Numbered from the stretch's first letter, positions 11,668 to 24,202 are shown. The stretch is DNA of 64,000 nucleotides from Vicia villosa (GCF_029867415.1 NW_026705933.1:1-64000), one strand, 5' to 3'. Notes: generated by a model from the letters alone, not told the origin. Numbers and translations: made by a program.

Positions 11668-11764
11668 AAGTCTTCACTACAACACAAAAGCAATCAGCAC
11701 AAACAACAATATAAGCTTGTTAGACTACACTACGACACGACACATGGCCGGACAAGACCGACCT

Positions 11765-11776
11765 GCTCTGATACCA
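11765..11776 (-). promoter_or_regulatory. Chromovirus primer binding site (tRNA-iMet type)
   Basis: The minus strand reads TGGTATCAGAGC, the standard complement of the initiator methionine tRNA 3' end. It lies 4 bases inside the LTR terminus at 11781. Confidence 0.92.
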
Positions 11777-12558
11777 CTAATGTAACACCCCAAATCTACC
11801 CCGCAATTAACAAGAATATCAGAGTACAAAATTTCAAACAATTAGAACATAACGATTCGGAGCGTCACATTTAAACAACAAACATCGCATACATATATCC
11901 TGCTCAATCACTTAGATACATAGCACGTATGTAGGAGAACAATATCGAAATCATTAATCATTGCCATCAAATCAAGTACTTGCATCGCAGCGGAAAATCA
12001 TAAGTCAACAACAATACAACTCATAATGTCAAGGCCAAACACGGCACAATACATCTAACAAGTCTTAGCATAACATAAGGACAAAGTTCAACAAGGATAA
12101 ACACAAGAAGCAAGACGTAAACAAGTAATCCAACGTTCCCCGAGTGCTACGTATCAGAGCATTGACACACACCGACTCGAGCTATAGGTACACGACTACT
12201 CCGCGTCATTACCTGCACGTTACCAACGGATGGCAACATTCAAACAGAAGGGGTGAAATATCATTCATTATAAAGAAGCGTATGATAATATTCAAAGCGG
12301 AGAAATAATCATACATCGGTCACCACTTCTCAACATATATCACTTACTAATATTCACATCATTCACAACAATAATATCAATCTCAATTAAGGCATACGTA
12401 GTCGATTATTACATATGTTCAACGAAACAACCATCAAACCGACACAAGATAACCTTCATGTTATGCACACACAAATATCCAAATACGACTCATCATACGA
12501 CTTTACCTATGCAACTCGAACAATGCAAATGCATGTGGTACCATTGGAGTAAAACTCC

Positions 12559-12655
12559 CGTCTCAAACAATTGCCATTGGGCCGTCTCAAACATTCGCCA
12601 CAAGGGCCGTCTCAAACAATTGCCACTAGGGCCGTCTCAAACAATGAAATGAATG
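12559..12655. repeat. 25-bp tandem repeat in chromovirus LTR, 4 copies
   Basis: CGTCTCAAACAATTGCCA and close variants start at 12559, 12583, 12608 and 12633, giving a period of 24 to 25 bases. Confidence 0.85.
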
Positions 12656-12937
12656 TGACTCAATGATGCACATTCACAATCACACTTAACGACATAATCG
12701 ACTCAAACAACATAATCTACGTATACGACATGATCAACTTAAACGACATAATCAATTCCGGATATCCAATGTCAACAAAATCCAATTCAAGGAGATTCCA
12801 AGAGTTTCCAAAGTTATACTAAGCATATTCAATGGAAAGACATCAATTAGGGCTTCACGTAGGTCCAAACGGCACTTAAAAAGGAGTTATGGTTCAAAAG
12901 ATACAGCATTTCAAAGTTTAGAAAAAATTCAGCAAAA

Positions 12938-13140
12938 CAGGGTTCGCGGCGCAAACAGAGTTTGCGGCGCAAACTGAGCGAATCCAAAAATTCCCAAGTT
13001 TCTGCCAACAGGGTTTGCGGCGCAAACAAGGGTTCGCGGCGCAAACAGAGCGATTTCAGAAATTCCCAAGTTTCTGCCAACAGGGTTTGCGGCGCAAACA
13101 AGGGTTCGCGGCGCAAACAGAGCGATTTCAGAAATTCCAA
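12938..13140. repeat. 72-bp tandem repeat in chromovirus LTR
   Basis: The phrase TTCCCAAGTTTCTGCCAACA recurs at 12991 and 13063, and its first bases again at 13135, a period of exactly 72 bases. Each unit contains two GCGGCGCAAAC motifs, making a local GC-rich island in an AT-rich LTR. Because 72 is divisible by 3, the repeat creates spurious open frames on both strands. Confidence 0.88.
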
Positions 13141-13938
13141 ACACAGAAAACAGCATACGAAACCCATCCAAAAACCCCCAAACTCAACCCAATCAAGTTG
13201 GAAAACACCAAGCATCACGAATGTCAATCGAATACATGTTATAGACACAATTATAACACCTATTATGGGTCTTCTAACATCAATACATCTTCAATCATGC
13301 TTAGATTCACAATTTCATAGAAGTCAATTATAATCTCTAACAATCTCTATTCAATTTCTACACATTCATGGATAACAACATATAATCAAAACCCCACCCA
13401 AAACATCATCATACATCCCTTTAGCATGAAAGGATCCCACCCTTACCTTAGGTTTGGATTGAAGACAACTCTATCTTCAATATGAGATTCCCCTCTTTCT
13501 CTTCACTCTACTCTTCTCTTCTTTCACAACTTTGTCAAAATGAGCTTCTAAGTCTAAAACCCCTAAAACCCTTGTTTTGTTAAACCCTTACTATCTTAAA
13601 TTACTAATGGGCTCTAATTAACACCCCTCACTTACTAATATCAACTTAGGCCCAATAATCAATAATACTTACTATCTTATATTATATACTAACAATTCCA
13701 AAATAAAACAACATAAAATCAATTAAGCATATCATTAACACATAATTCACAATTAATTCACTTAACTCACATAAATAAATAATTAAAGAAAACGGTCGTT
13801 ACATTCTGTCTGAGGCATTGATGAATAAATGTCAATTGGTTTTCATTTTTTCTAACCTTCCTAATTGACTCAAACTAATAGCCAGAAGTCTAATACAAAT
13901 GCACCAACCAAGATATGTTTAGGAAATATTTAGATTAC

Positions 13939-14045
13939 CTGAAATAAGTCAAAGAAAGAATCTCTTTGATCAATTGATAATTTCTTCCATGATGGTTTTC
14001 CCTCATTCAAATGTGTGCGTATGATGTGGGCAATTTCTGCGACTA
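13939..14045 (-). pseudogene. Possible plant transposase-24-like exon fragment
   Basis: The minus strand encodes AEIAHIIRTHLNEGKPSWK followed by a short tail ending FFDLFQ and a GTAATC donor-like site at 13938. The pattern (IRTH, PSWKK, FF..FQ) resembles the Ptta/En/Spm-type plant transposase family. Only one exon-sized piece is visible and no partner exon was found. It lies between the chromovirus and the duplicated segment. Confidence 0.35.
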
Positions 14046-15705
14046 CCAATTTGTGATGGTAAAACATGAAAAAGAGACATTTTAAGCACAAATATTGACT
14101 TAAAGTGGTGAATGGACATATGAAAAACACTGCATGTATATAAAGTCAATAGAAGCATCTTTTGTGAATCACTTGGAGCCCGCACTTAAATGATAACTCA
14201 TAAGAGTGTAAGATAAGAATAACACAAAAATAAAAGATAGTTACAAAGTGGAACCACTAGTTAAAGTAAAAAGAAAATACTGGCCCATAATATATCTTGT
14301 TAGTTGCCAGGCAACAAGAAAATCATTGAAGATTTAAAGACAGTAAAGAACACAACTAGATGAATAAAATCATAACATAGAAAATCAATATTACCACTCA
14401 TACTAGATGATCAATATTCCTTTTTTTGAGTTTGCAACTAATATGACCCGACAAAAACTACCATAAGCGTATGCTAGTAACATTTTTACTTCTAGCTTTA
14501 TATCGAAACACTATTGTTTAAACGCTCTATTAAAGCTCACAAAATTATTTGCTGAGAATGCTAGCAACGTTTTGAGATGCTAACAAGCACTAACAATTAT
14601 TAAATTTGTAGCCATTTGTTTCTACTTCAATTCACCATTCTTAACATAAGTTGAAATTAGTTTATGTTTTTTCTAGCTTCAAAAACACCTATAGAAAATG
14701 AAAAAGCCTTGTTTTTTTTTCTAAATGAAGTAGCAAGTAATCAATTTAACAAAACAAACTCCCCTAAAAGTCAATCCATTTAAAACCAAGTCCACCAATG
14801 AACAAGAAAAAAATGGCTTCTAATATGAAGACAAAAGCACAAAACATAGAAGACTTGTCATGAATTATTTTTGGTACATAATGCCAAAGCACAATTACTC
14901 TAGAAAGACAGTCATATTATTGGTCACTGTAATATATAGGAACCAATATTTTCTTATTTGGACTAGAAATATACATGGAGCAACAAATGTCAAAATATTA
15001 TGATGATACAAAATATTATATAACAATATGAAAGATCATGAGATACCTCTAAATTAACAAGCAGCAGTATGTATAGAGTCTTGTCCAGGAGCAATCCAGC
15101 GATGCGGTTCAAATGCGGAGTCTCGAATATATCCCTGTCAGAAGACATGACAAAATAATAAGCATTGAGGTGAATTATTTGTTAGAAATAAAAACATTTT
15201 GGCACCGGCAGATATATATCCTTCATGTTTCTTAGGATATTTAAGACTAACCAAAACCCTTCTGACACCTATTTTCACACACAAAATCTAACCAAAAAAA
15301 AAACTCAGTGAAGGCAATTGAAACCGGGAAAAACAACCTGCAGTTGTTGTTCAACACAAATCACTTCTCCTCTACTTTGAACACATCCCCCACATCAATA
15401 CTCACATAAACCATATCTCATACCATCATCTTCCTCACACGAGTTTTCTCTTTTTTCAAACAAAACAAACTACTGTTAACTAACAACCATCACCTTCAAC
15501 AAATAATAACAACAACACAAAAATCCAGTGTCAAAAGAAAAAGAAAGGACTTGGTTGAGAGCTTTTATAAAACACTATGTGTGCAAGATATTTTTACAAC
15601 AGTCATGTCGAAACAACAAAAGTTCAATTAATAGAGCGTGCGAGAAGAACGGCGAGAACCACCGTCGTCTACGTACTCAGAAGAACGACGAGAATAACTT
15701 CTGTG

Positions 15706-15838
15706 GATGTGAATCTTCAATTGGTGGTTGTGAATCTTCAATCCATGGTTGTGAATCTAGGTTTTCTGTGGTTGTGAATCTTCTATCGGTGGTTGTGAAT
15801 CTTCAATCGGTGGTTGTGAATTTTCAATCGGTGGAGCG
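15706..15838 (+). repeat. 21-bp minisatellite, copy 1
   Basis: GGTTGTGAATCTTCAATCGGT and variants occur about six times with a period of 21 bases. Since 21 is a multiple of 3, an open frame (15528-15845) runs through it as a repeated short peptide. No start context, domain or homologue was recognised, so it is not called as a gene. The same array is kept in copy 2. Confidence 0.8.
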
Positions 15839-15972
15839 TTTCTAGGTTTTCTGTACAATCGCACTTTTTGTTTTACGTTCAAGTTAATTTCAATTGATTT
15901 TGTTTTATTATTCAATAAAGTAAAACAATCTAAGAGTATATATAAATCTTGTTTTAGAGAAATAACAATTAA

Positions 15973-16040
15973 GGATAATGTTTTAGTGGTAGAATCATGG
16001 GTTTAAAATGTGTTAGGTTGGGAGTTCGATTTTTGCTTCC
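15973..16040 (+). other. tRNA-like remnant, copy 1
   Basis: TTTTAGTGGTAGAATCATGGG resembles a tRNA-Gly A-box region, here within a stretch ending in a B-box-like GGAGTTCGATTTTTGC. The 3' acceptor half is not complementary to the 5' half, so it is at best a tRNA-derived remnant or a SINE head. Confidence 0.4.
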
Positions 16041-16349
16041 AAAACTTAAATGATACTTATTACAGTTCAATTTTTACCATATATTTTTTAAACTATAATT
16101 TATACTTCCTTAAACTACAACAAATTGAAGAATTACATAAATATAAATACAAATTTTCATACCTTTTGTTTCATTAAAAACTAAAATTGAAATTAAAACT
16201 AAAAATCTACTAAAATACACATTGATAATTAAACTAAATAAAATCACCATAAAAATAATTAATAAAATAGAAAAAATAATGATTAATTTTTTTAAAAAAT
16301 TTAAACAAAAATTACTATTATTTAATGAAAACATTTAAATATGTTTAAT

Positions 16350-16680
16350 CTGTAGCAAAATCCACAGAAAACTTTCCTGCGGAATTACCTGCGAAATTAC
16401 CTGCGGAGTTTGTATTATAGTTTGGTTTTAATAAAATAGATATCTGCAGAAAAGTCCACAGGAAACTTTCCTGCGAAACTATCTGCGGATTTTGTATAAT
16501 AGTTTGGTTTTTTGTTTGAAATTTATATTCCGCAGCAAAATCCGCTGGTATTTCTGCGGATTTTTCTGCCAATTCTTGATCTGCAGGAAAATTTATTTTA
16601 TTTAGTAAATTCCCAGGAAAATTCGAGAAATACTTGCGGAAAATTTTCCGCAGGAAATTTCGCAGGTAAATCGAGTATTT
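16350..16680. repeat. CCTGCGG/CCGCAGG-rich imperfect repeats, copy 1
   Basis: Motifs such as TTTCCTGCGGAATT, ACCTGCGAAATT and TTCCGCAGGAAATT recur in both orientations, with a repeated TAGTTTGGTTTT phrase about 90 bases apart. This could be the end of an unidentified transposon. In copy 2 the same block is split by the CACTA insertion at 24203. Confidence 0.5.
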
Positions 16681-17864
16681 CTAGAGTTGTTGCAACCTCA
16701 ATGTCTTCTTGCATATCACCAGCTTCTTGTAGTTTATGTAAATATAAAGTTGTATGTATTAATTTGATGATGTGACACGAAAAATCAATGGAAATGTTCA
16801 AGTTGAGTTGTTGATGTTAATAAGCTTCCTGATCATCAGATATCGAAAACTTCATAAACTTTTAAACTCATGTGTTTGAACATTTTTCCAAAACCACTCT
16901 TAATAATTATTTGAATACATAACTCAACATAAAACTTCAAAAGAAAGTTTATTAGAATAATGAAATTCGAGTAAAGCATAGAATTTATATATTTCATCAC
17001 GAACTATACGAAGCTACTATATTTAGTATTCACCGATGAAACTAGCCTCAACTAATATTCTTTCTTGGTAACTTGAATCTGAATTATGATTGCTGTACCA
17101 TGACTATTAGTTAAAATGTCTTATAGAAACTTCTAAGAAATATGCATTTTATTAAATTAAATTAATTGAATTCCCTTCAGAGTTTTTAAACAGTTTCCTA
17201 TTTAAAAACAAAAGTATCATTAAACTTATGAGGCTTCTAGACAGATGGTCGAATTAACATTTCTCATCAATGGAACATTAAATAAAAACCTTTGAATTTA
17301 ATTAATAATAATATTTTTTGAAAAAATAAATGAGAACATCTCTTTCTCATCTATGACATCTAATTCACCAAAACTTGACAGACATGATTGTTGAAAACTA
17401 TAAAATCGTGACAAAATGGTATTTTGAAACCCTAAAATTATTTGAACAAAAATATGCATTTTTCATTCTGTTTCTATGAAATTTGTCAGGTTTTGATGGC
17501 TTTAATATTATTTGATATTTTCCTCAAGTATTCTGAATCTTTACTACAACCTTCTAAATGGAAATGCATTAAGTTAAAAACTATTTAAGACAACAAATTT
17601 AATTACTAAAAATATAATGATAGATTGCCATCACATTCAGATTTTTTTCTTCAAATATAACCAACGTTAAATTTTAGATTCACTAAAGTCATTTCTTATG
17701 TATCACAACATTCAACTTACAGTATGCTAGAGATATAGGAGAACTAATATAAAGTTAATATTACAAAATATTACCTTTACGTCAAAAGAAGTGATATCTG
17801 TATTGATATGTAACATGTTTAAACTTCAACTCTATGTATTACTATGCACATGTGTTTTTCATCT

Positions 17865-18123
17865 TTTGTCTAAAAATTATTTAAGTCAATGCTTTTATTA
17901 AAAAAACGCTGTTTAATGATGCCTTACGCCAACGCTTTTATCATAAAGCGATGTCTTAAGAAGATTTACGCCAATATTTTTAACAAGAAATGCTGTCTGA
18001 AGAGAACTTTAAGTCAATACTTTTATATTAAAAATAAATGATGTACAACGCCAGAATAAACAACACTTTAAAGAGTTGTCTAAGATTAAAAGTGTTGTCT
18101 AAAGTCTTATTTTGATAGTAGTG
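17865..18123. mobile_element. CACTA-type terminus remnant, copy 1
   Basis: The stretch ends ...TTTTGATAGTAGTG at 18123; read inward from the other strand this is CACTACTATCAAAA, a CACTA-type terminus. Subterminal motifs such as ACGCCAACGCTTTTAT and AAAGTGTTGTCTAA recur inside. No opposite terminus was found. It is present in both duplicate copies, so it predates the duplication. It lies about 0.7 kb downstream of NAC-like gene 1. Confidence 0.55.
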
Positions 18124-18795
18124 AAGATATTGTTTTTTTAGTTCAATTTATACTACATTGAGTAGGTGTTTTTCAAAGATACAAACAAAGAGGAGAAAAT
18201 AATAACATAGAAGTAGGTAATGAGATGGGAAAGTAAAAACATAAATTCTAATAAAGAGTCCCATGAATCGATCAACATAAATTTCAACTTAAAAATTCTA
18301 AGACCCAAAAGTCAAATAAGATCCAAGATCCAAAAGCTAAACTTTACCAAAATGCAGAAATTAATCATTACTCTAAATTAAAAAACTTAATAAGAACCAC
18401 ATTAAATTTTTTTAAAAAATTACAATTTTTTATACATTGGGGACTCGACAAGGTTAAAGTAACTAGGGACTTTACATAAAATCGAAATAACCTCTAGATG
18501 TATCATATAAAGATATGAATGTGTAGATAGAAAGAAAAAAAAAACTAGGATTTCAATATAACGTAATTAACTGTTAATTTACTTGATACTAAATATCAAA
18601 CAATAATTGATATGTATAAGGATACACATACTCAATCGAATAAATTATAATAAAACAAAAACTAGAAAATGTTTTCTTATTAATTTGGTTCGTCTACATA
18701 GACTAAACTTTTCCGTAAAGTTCTACTAAAACAATCATTTTATTAAACTACAATAAGACTCTTTCTTAACACATTCATAATAAAAAATCATCATT

Positions 18796-19444
18796 CTAAA
18801 CATCACTTTCATCGATATCAGCCTCATCAATATCAGTTTCATCAACATCAGATATAGGCCCGAACTCATAATCCACATCAATCTCTGGAGGGCATTCAAA
18901 AATACGACAAACAACAAAAGGAGCCTGTATAATCATTGAAAAAAAATCAGTTAGGAATTATCCGCATATAAATCAAGTTTTTAAAAACACGATAAACAAC
19001 AAAATGAATAACTTGTTTTCATAAACTCCTTACATGAGGTTTATCCGCCAAGGTATACTCATACATAGTCCAGTTAGTTCTTTCAGCATCGTTTGGAGAT
19101 TTTCCGAGATAAAAAACAAAAAGAGCTTTCATTCCCAAAAGTGTGTTACCACCATTAGTAATTTCACAAACATTTCCCTTCTTCTTCCAGAAACCAGTCT
19201 TACAATGCCTCCTCTCTTCGTCAATTTTTGAAATAAAATAGTACCAGTGCCTTCGATTGTTGAATTGAAAGGATGATGCATGAGGTGATTCAAAGGGGTC
19301 AAACTCATACAAGTTCATTTCTTTGATGATGTATGAGCCATTGAAATCATGTAGCTCTTCATTGTTTTTGTTGGCAAGGTAATAGCCAACAAGAGCCAGA
19401 TCAGAGGGGATGAATACAAGACCAGGTAGAAGCAAAGCGCCCAT
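18796..19444 (-). CDS. NAC-like transcription factor, copy 1 (two exons)
   Basis: Exon 1 runs from ATG at 19444 to 19034 (137 codons) and ends at a CAT/GTAAGG donor. Exon 2 runs from an ACAG/GC acceptor at 18924 to the TAG at 18796. The joined frame is in phase 0 and gives about 179 residues. It follows NAC subdomains A to E: LPGLVFIPSDLALVGYYLA, a B-like stretch, HWYYFISKID with TGFWKKKG, GMKALFVFYLGKSP with ERTNWTMYEYTL, then APFVVCRIF. NAC proteins bind DNA as dimers in the nucleus. The usual long activation domain is missing; instead there is a short acidic tail rich in D and E ending DIDESDV. The product may be a small NAC that binds DNA or dimerises without strong activation, but this is inference. 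The start is chosen because the NAC domain begins within six residues of it. Confidence 0.75.
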
Positions 19445-20056
19445 TGCAAATTAATCGAGAGAAAAATTGAAAGAGACTGTGAACTATTACAACAATAGGT
19501 TTTAAGTTTAAGGACTAGGGTGGAAATTTATAATGGTTATAAGAGGTTTATGGATTAACAAGTAGGGTGAAATGTATATAATTGGGTTTGACAACCACTA
19601 TTCAAAGCATAATCGTTTACTTTTTGTGAGTATAAAGAAGAAAAAACCGTTTCCTTTTTTGGGAAATCTAATTCAGGTATCTTGCTAACAGTTTCCTTAT
19701 TGAATTATGAAAGAATGCCAATTTCCATTTTGAGGATAAAAAGAAAAAACAATTTCCATTTTGAGAAATCATAATTCATATTAACATGGAAAATAATATT
19801 ATTTTAATTAGTGGTTTAGATTTTGTTTGAGTTTTTATCTTTTTTCTGAAATTGAATATTAGGCCATACTTATTTTTGTGTATGTTATTGCAAATGTAAC
19901 ACAAAAGATCGAAGAACATGATATTACCGAAATATAGTTAAAAATGACTTAGGTATAGGATGATGCTGGAGTAAATTCAAAAGAGCCACACTCTTACTGA
20001 CTCATCTCTTTGATCATGTCAGACTAATTGTAAATTTAAATATCTTATTTGTTTTT

Positions 20057-20270
20057 GAAAATTTCTAACTACATCCCATGGATTTCTCACCCACCACTGG
20101 TTTGACAAAATTGTCCATTTGCTTCTCTAGATGCATCTTCTAAAACACCTTTTTTTGTTGTTTAATGTTATTTTGTTTCGTAGATGTATCTACATAAGCA
20201 TTTGACGTTAAATTGGCGCCAGACCCTTCCCCTCCCTCATTCTTCATTTTTCATCTTCTCAAACTCATAC
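20057..20270 (+). mobile_element. MULE-like left terminus, truncated (copy 1 end)
   Basis: GAAAATTTCTAACTACATC and the next 200 bases match the left end of the MULE-like element at 29375. The match stops near 20270, where the duplication ends. Confidence 0.6.
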
Positions 20271-20878
20271 CCTCCCATAATTTGAGAAGGGATGGGTCGA
20301 GAATATAACTTCTTGTTCAAATCACTTTGAACAACAATTTGTTCAAATTTCACTTTGCAACTGAAAGCCTAAAAAATAGAGATGCTACCAATTCTATCTA
20401 TTTATCTTTTATAATACTAAACAAAAATTATCCAAGACAAATATTTTTTATACATTTCAATACAGATTTCGTGAAGCTGAAATTGTTTAACTACGTGCTA
20501 CTGTAACTGTAAGAATTTCAGTTCCAACAATTTATCAACAATTTGGCTTATATATTTCCAACAATTTATCAACAATCTGGCTATATATTTCCAACAATTT
20601 GGTTTTATTTTAACTGCTGATTCACTAGTTGTAAATATAAGGCACAAATGGAATACCGATTTTTTGTACGAAGTGGTGAAGTGAGCCTTTGAACAACAAA
20701 ATTAGGTCCAACCAGAGATGAATTATGCTTTGCAGAAAACAACTCAGATGACTTGAGATGAGATCAACCAACTGCAAAATCAAATCAAAACCCATAACAA
20801 TTTATTTTCTAATATTCATTAACAATTAACTTTATATATTATGGTTTGATAAAATCACAGGGAATTAGAGAAACTGAG
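20271..20878. other. Unique spacer between duplicate copies
   Basis: About 600 AT-rich bases have no counterpart elsewhere in the window. A short motif, TTTCCAACAATTTATCAACA, is repeated with variation near 20525-20600. No gene was recognised. Confidence 0.5.
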
Positions 20879-20973
20879 GAATGGACATATGAAAAACACT
20901 ACATGTATATAAAGTCAATAGAAGCATCTTTTGTTAATCACTTGGAGCCCCCACTTAAATGATAACTCATAAG

Positions 20974-21800
20974 CAGTGTTTTAAAAACCGGACCGGTCAT
21001 TGAACCGGTGAGGATACTGGGTCACTGATTTATCGGTCGAACCACTGGGTCACTGGTCGAACCGCACGACCAAACCGGATTAAACCGGATAACTCGGTTG
21101 AATAGACCTGTCATTATATAGGTATAAAACCGGTCGAACCCGATGATTCAATCTCTAAAAAAATATAACTAGCTTTTAAATTTTTTAAAAATATCATATC
21201 ATAAATTCACAATTTCATAACTTAAATTCAAATTTTAAATAAAGGTATCACACATAACAAAATAGTAAAAAATTACAAAGTCTAATTGCAAACAAAGTCT
21301 AATTACAACATAATCTAAACAAAGTCTAATTACAACATAATCTAATTGAATAGTTTATAACAAAATAACTCCAATATGTACCAAATTTAATTCAAAATAG
21401 GATCCTCCTTAAAAGAAAATCAAATAAAATTCAATATGTTTATGCTATTTAAGAAAATTTATTAGCAAAGATAACAAATAGACAATAAAGTTTTTAATTT
21501 GTCACTAACGAAAAAAACTATGTGAGAATGCTATTTAAGGAATACACTACTAAATATATTAAAAAAAAAATAAAAAAAAGTTTAAAAAAAATGTTAAAAA
21601 AAAGTTTTAAAAAAAAGTTTAAAAAAAAGTTTAAAAAAAAAAACAAAAAAAAAGAAATTAAACCACCGGTTTTCGGTTTTCACCGGTTTCCACCGGTTTG
21701 ATGGCATATCCGATCCGACTATTGAACCAGACCGGTTATCTGGCCGGTTCCCGGTTCGACCGGTCCGACCGGCCGGTCCGGTCCGGTTTTTAAAACACTG
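20974..21800. mobile_element. Non-autonomous hAT element, 827 bp
   Basis: The element begins CAGTGTTTTAAAAACCGGAC and ends with the inverted complement of that sequence; the perfect terminal inverted repeat is about 23 bases, followed by less perfect GGACCGG-rich sequence. It is flanked on both sides by the 8-bp direct repeat CTCATAAG (20966-20973 and 21801-21808), typical of hAT. The matching empty site with a single CTCATAAG is at 14197-14204 in the paralogous copy. No transposase frame is present; the interior is AT-rich with many A-runs. Confidence 0.93.
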
Positions 21801-23313
21801 CTCATAAGAGTGTAAGATAAGAATAACACAAAAATAAAAGATAGTTACAAAGTGGAACCACTAGTTAAAGTAAAAAGAAAATACTGGCCTAAAATATATC
21901 TTGTTAGTTTCCAGCCAACAAGAAAATCATTGAAGATTTAAAGACAGCAAAGAACACAACTATATGAATAAAACCATAACATAGAAAATCAATATTACCA
22001 CTCATAATAGATGATCAATATTCCTTTTTTGAGTTTGCAACTAATATGACCCGACAAAAACTACCATAAGCGTATGCTAGTAACGTTTTTACTTCTAGCT
22101 TTATATCGAAACACTATTGTTTAAACGCTCTATTAAAGCTCACAAAATTATTTGCTGAGAATGCTAGCAACGTTTTGAGATGCTAACAAGCACTAACAAT
22201 TATTAAATCTGCAGCCATTTGTTTCTACTTCAATTCACCATTCTTAACATAAGTTGAAATTAGTTTATGTTTTTTCTAGCTTCAAAAACACCTATAGAAA
22301 ATGAAAAAGCCTTGTTTTTTTTTTTCTAAATGAAGTAGCAAGTAATCAATTTAACAAAACAAACTCCCCTAAAAGTCAATCCATTTAAAACCAAGTCCAC
22401 CAATGAACAAGAAAAAATGGCTTCTAATATGAAGACAAAAGCACAAAACATAGAAGACTTGTCATGAATCATTTTTGGTACATAATGCCAAAGCACAGTG
22501 ACCACCCCTTGTTTACAATTACTCTAGAAAGACAGTCATATTATTGGTCACTGTAATATATAGGAACCAATATTTTCTTATTTGGACTAGAAATATACAT
22601 GGAGCAACAAATGTCAAAATATTATGATGATACAAAATATTATATAACAATATGAAAGATCATGAGATACCTCTAAATTAACAAGCAGCAGTATGTATAG
22701 AGTCTTGTCCAGGAGCAATCCAACGACGCGGTTCAAATGCGGAGTCTCGAATATATCCCTGTCAGAAGACATGACAAAATAATAAGCATTGAGGTGAATC
22801 ATTTGTTAGAAACAAAAACATTCTGGCACCGGCAGATAAATATCCTTCATGTTTCTTAGGATATTTAAGACTAACCAAAACCCACACACAAAAACTAACC
22901 AAAAAAAACTCGGTGAAGGCAATTGAAACTGTGAAAAACAACTTGCAGTTGTTGTTCAACACAAATCACTTCTCCTCTACTTTGAACACAGCCCCCACAC
23001 CAATACTCACATAAACCATATCTCATACCATCATCTTCCTCACATGAGTTTTCTCTTTTTTCAAACAAAACAAACTACTGTTAATTAACAACCATCACCT
23101 TCAACAAATAATAACAACAACAAAAAAATCCAGGTATCAAAAGAAAAAGAAAGGACTTGGTTGAGAGCTTTTATAAAACACTATGTGTGCAAGATATTTT
23201 TACAACAGTCATGTCGAAACAACAAAAGTTCAATTAATAGAGCGTGCGAGAAGAACGGCGAGAATCACCGTCGTCTACGTACTCAGAAGAACGACGAGAA
23301 TAACTTCTGTGGA

Positions 23314-23445
23314 TGTGAATCTTCAATTGGTGGTTGTGAATCTTCAATCCATGGTTGTGAATCTAGGTTTTCTGTGGCTGTGAATCTTCTATCGGTGGTT
23401 GTGAATCTTCAATCGGTGGTTGTGAATTTTCAATCGGTGGAGCGT
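23314..23445 (+). repeat. 21-bp minisatellite, copy 2
   Basis: Same six-unit array as at 15706-15838, with one visible base change (GTGGCTGTG for GTGGTTGTG). Confidence 0.8.
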
Positions 23446-23580
23446 TTCTAGGTTTTCTGTACAATCGCGCTTTTTGTTTTACGTTCAAGTTAATTTCAAT
23501 TGATTTTGTTTTATTATTCAATAAAGTAAAACAATCTAAGAGTATATATAAATTTTGTTTTAGAGAAATAACAATTAAGG

Positions 23581-23650
23581 ATAATGTTTTAGTGGTAGAA
23601 TCATGGGTTTAAAATGTGTTAGGTTGGGAGTTCAATTTTTGCTTCCAAAA
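23581..23650 (+). other. tRNA-like remnant, copy 2
   Basis: Counterpart of 15973-16040. The B-box-like motif has changed from TTCGATT to TTCAATT, so it has decayed further. Confidence 0.35.
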
Positions 23651-24202
23651 CTTAAATGATACTTATTATAGTTCAATTTTTACCATATATTTTTTAAACT
23701 ATAATTTATACTTCCTTAAACTACAACAAATTGAAGAATTACATAAATATAAATACAAATTTTCATACCTTTTGTTTCATTAAAAACTAAAATTGAAATT
23801 AAAACTAAAAATCTACTAAAATACACATTGATAATTAAACTAAATAAAATCACCATAAAAATAATTAATAAAATAGAAAAAATAATGATTAATTTTTTAA
23901 AAAAATTTAAACAAAAATTACTATTATTTAATGAAAACATTTAAATATGTTTAATCTGTAGCAAAATCCACAGAAAACTTTCCTGCGGAATTACCTGCGA
24001 AATTACCTGCGGAGTTTGTATTATAGTTTGGTTTTAGTATAATAGATATCTGCAGAAAAGTCCACAGGAAACTTTCCTGCGAAACTACCTGCGGATTTTG
24101 TATAATAGTTTGGTTTTTTGTTTGAAATTTATATTCCGCAGCAAAATCCGCTGGTATTTCCGCGGATTTTTCTGCCAATTCTTGATCTGCAGGAAAATTT
24201 AT

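Larger units (their letters stand above)
7783..13803 (-). mobile_element. Ty3/gypsy chromovirus (Tekay/Del-like), 3' end displaced
   Basis: Reading leftward on the minus strand the order is 5' LTR (13803 to 11781), PBS, gag with zinc knuckles, aspartic protease, RT, RNase H and integrase. The integrase is cut off at 7783 by the Ogre-like LTR, so the rest of integrase, any chromodomain and the 3' LTR lie beyond the left edge. Domain order and sequence style fit the Tekay/Del chromovirus lineage. The reading frames carry a nonsense codon and a frameshift, so the element is dead. Confidence 0.85.
11781..13803 (-). repeat. Chromovirus 5' LTR, about 2.0 kb
   Basis: The plus strand begins TGTAACACCCC and ends CGGTCGTTACA, giving the inverted ends TGTAAC/GTTACA. 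The inner end lies next to the PBS. The first five flanking bases outside are TTCTG (13804-13808), the expected target-duplication half; the partner is off the window. Two internal tandem arrays are listed separately. Short open frames in this stretch are chance products of those repeats. Confidence 0.85.
14110..20270. repeat. Segmental duplication, copy 1 (about 6.2 kb)
   Basis: Sequence from GAATGGACATATG at 14110 to near 20270 is repeated in the same orientation at 20879-29534 with only a few differences per hundred bases in the stretches compared. It contains a 21-bp minisatellite, a tRNA-like stretch, CCTGCGG-rich sequence, a CACTA end and NAC-like gene 1. It lacks both large insertions present in copy 2. 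It ends inside a MULE-like left terminus (from 20057) that continues in full only after copy 2. Apart from the listed items, 14110-15500 and 16800-17850 are AT-rich and show nothing recognisable. Confidence 0.9.

Noticed and set aside
12847..13333. Overlapping open frames on both strands around the 72-bp repeat
   Set aside because: The repeat length is a multiple of three, which keeps any stop-free frame open; the peptides simply repeat.
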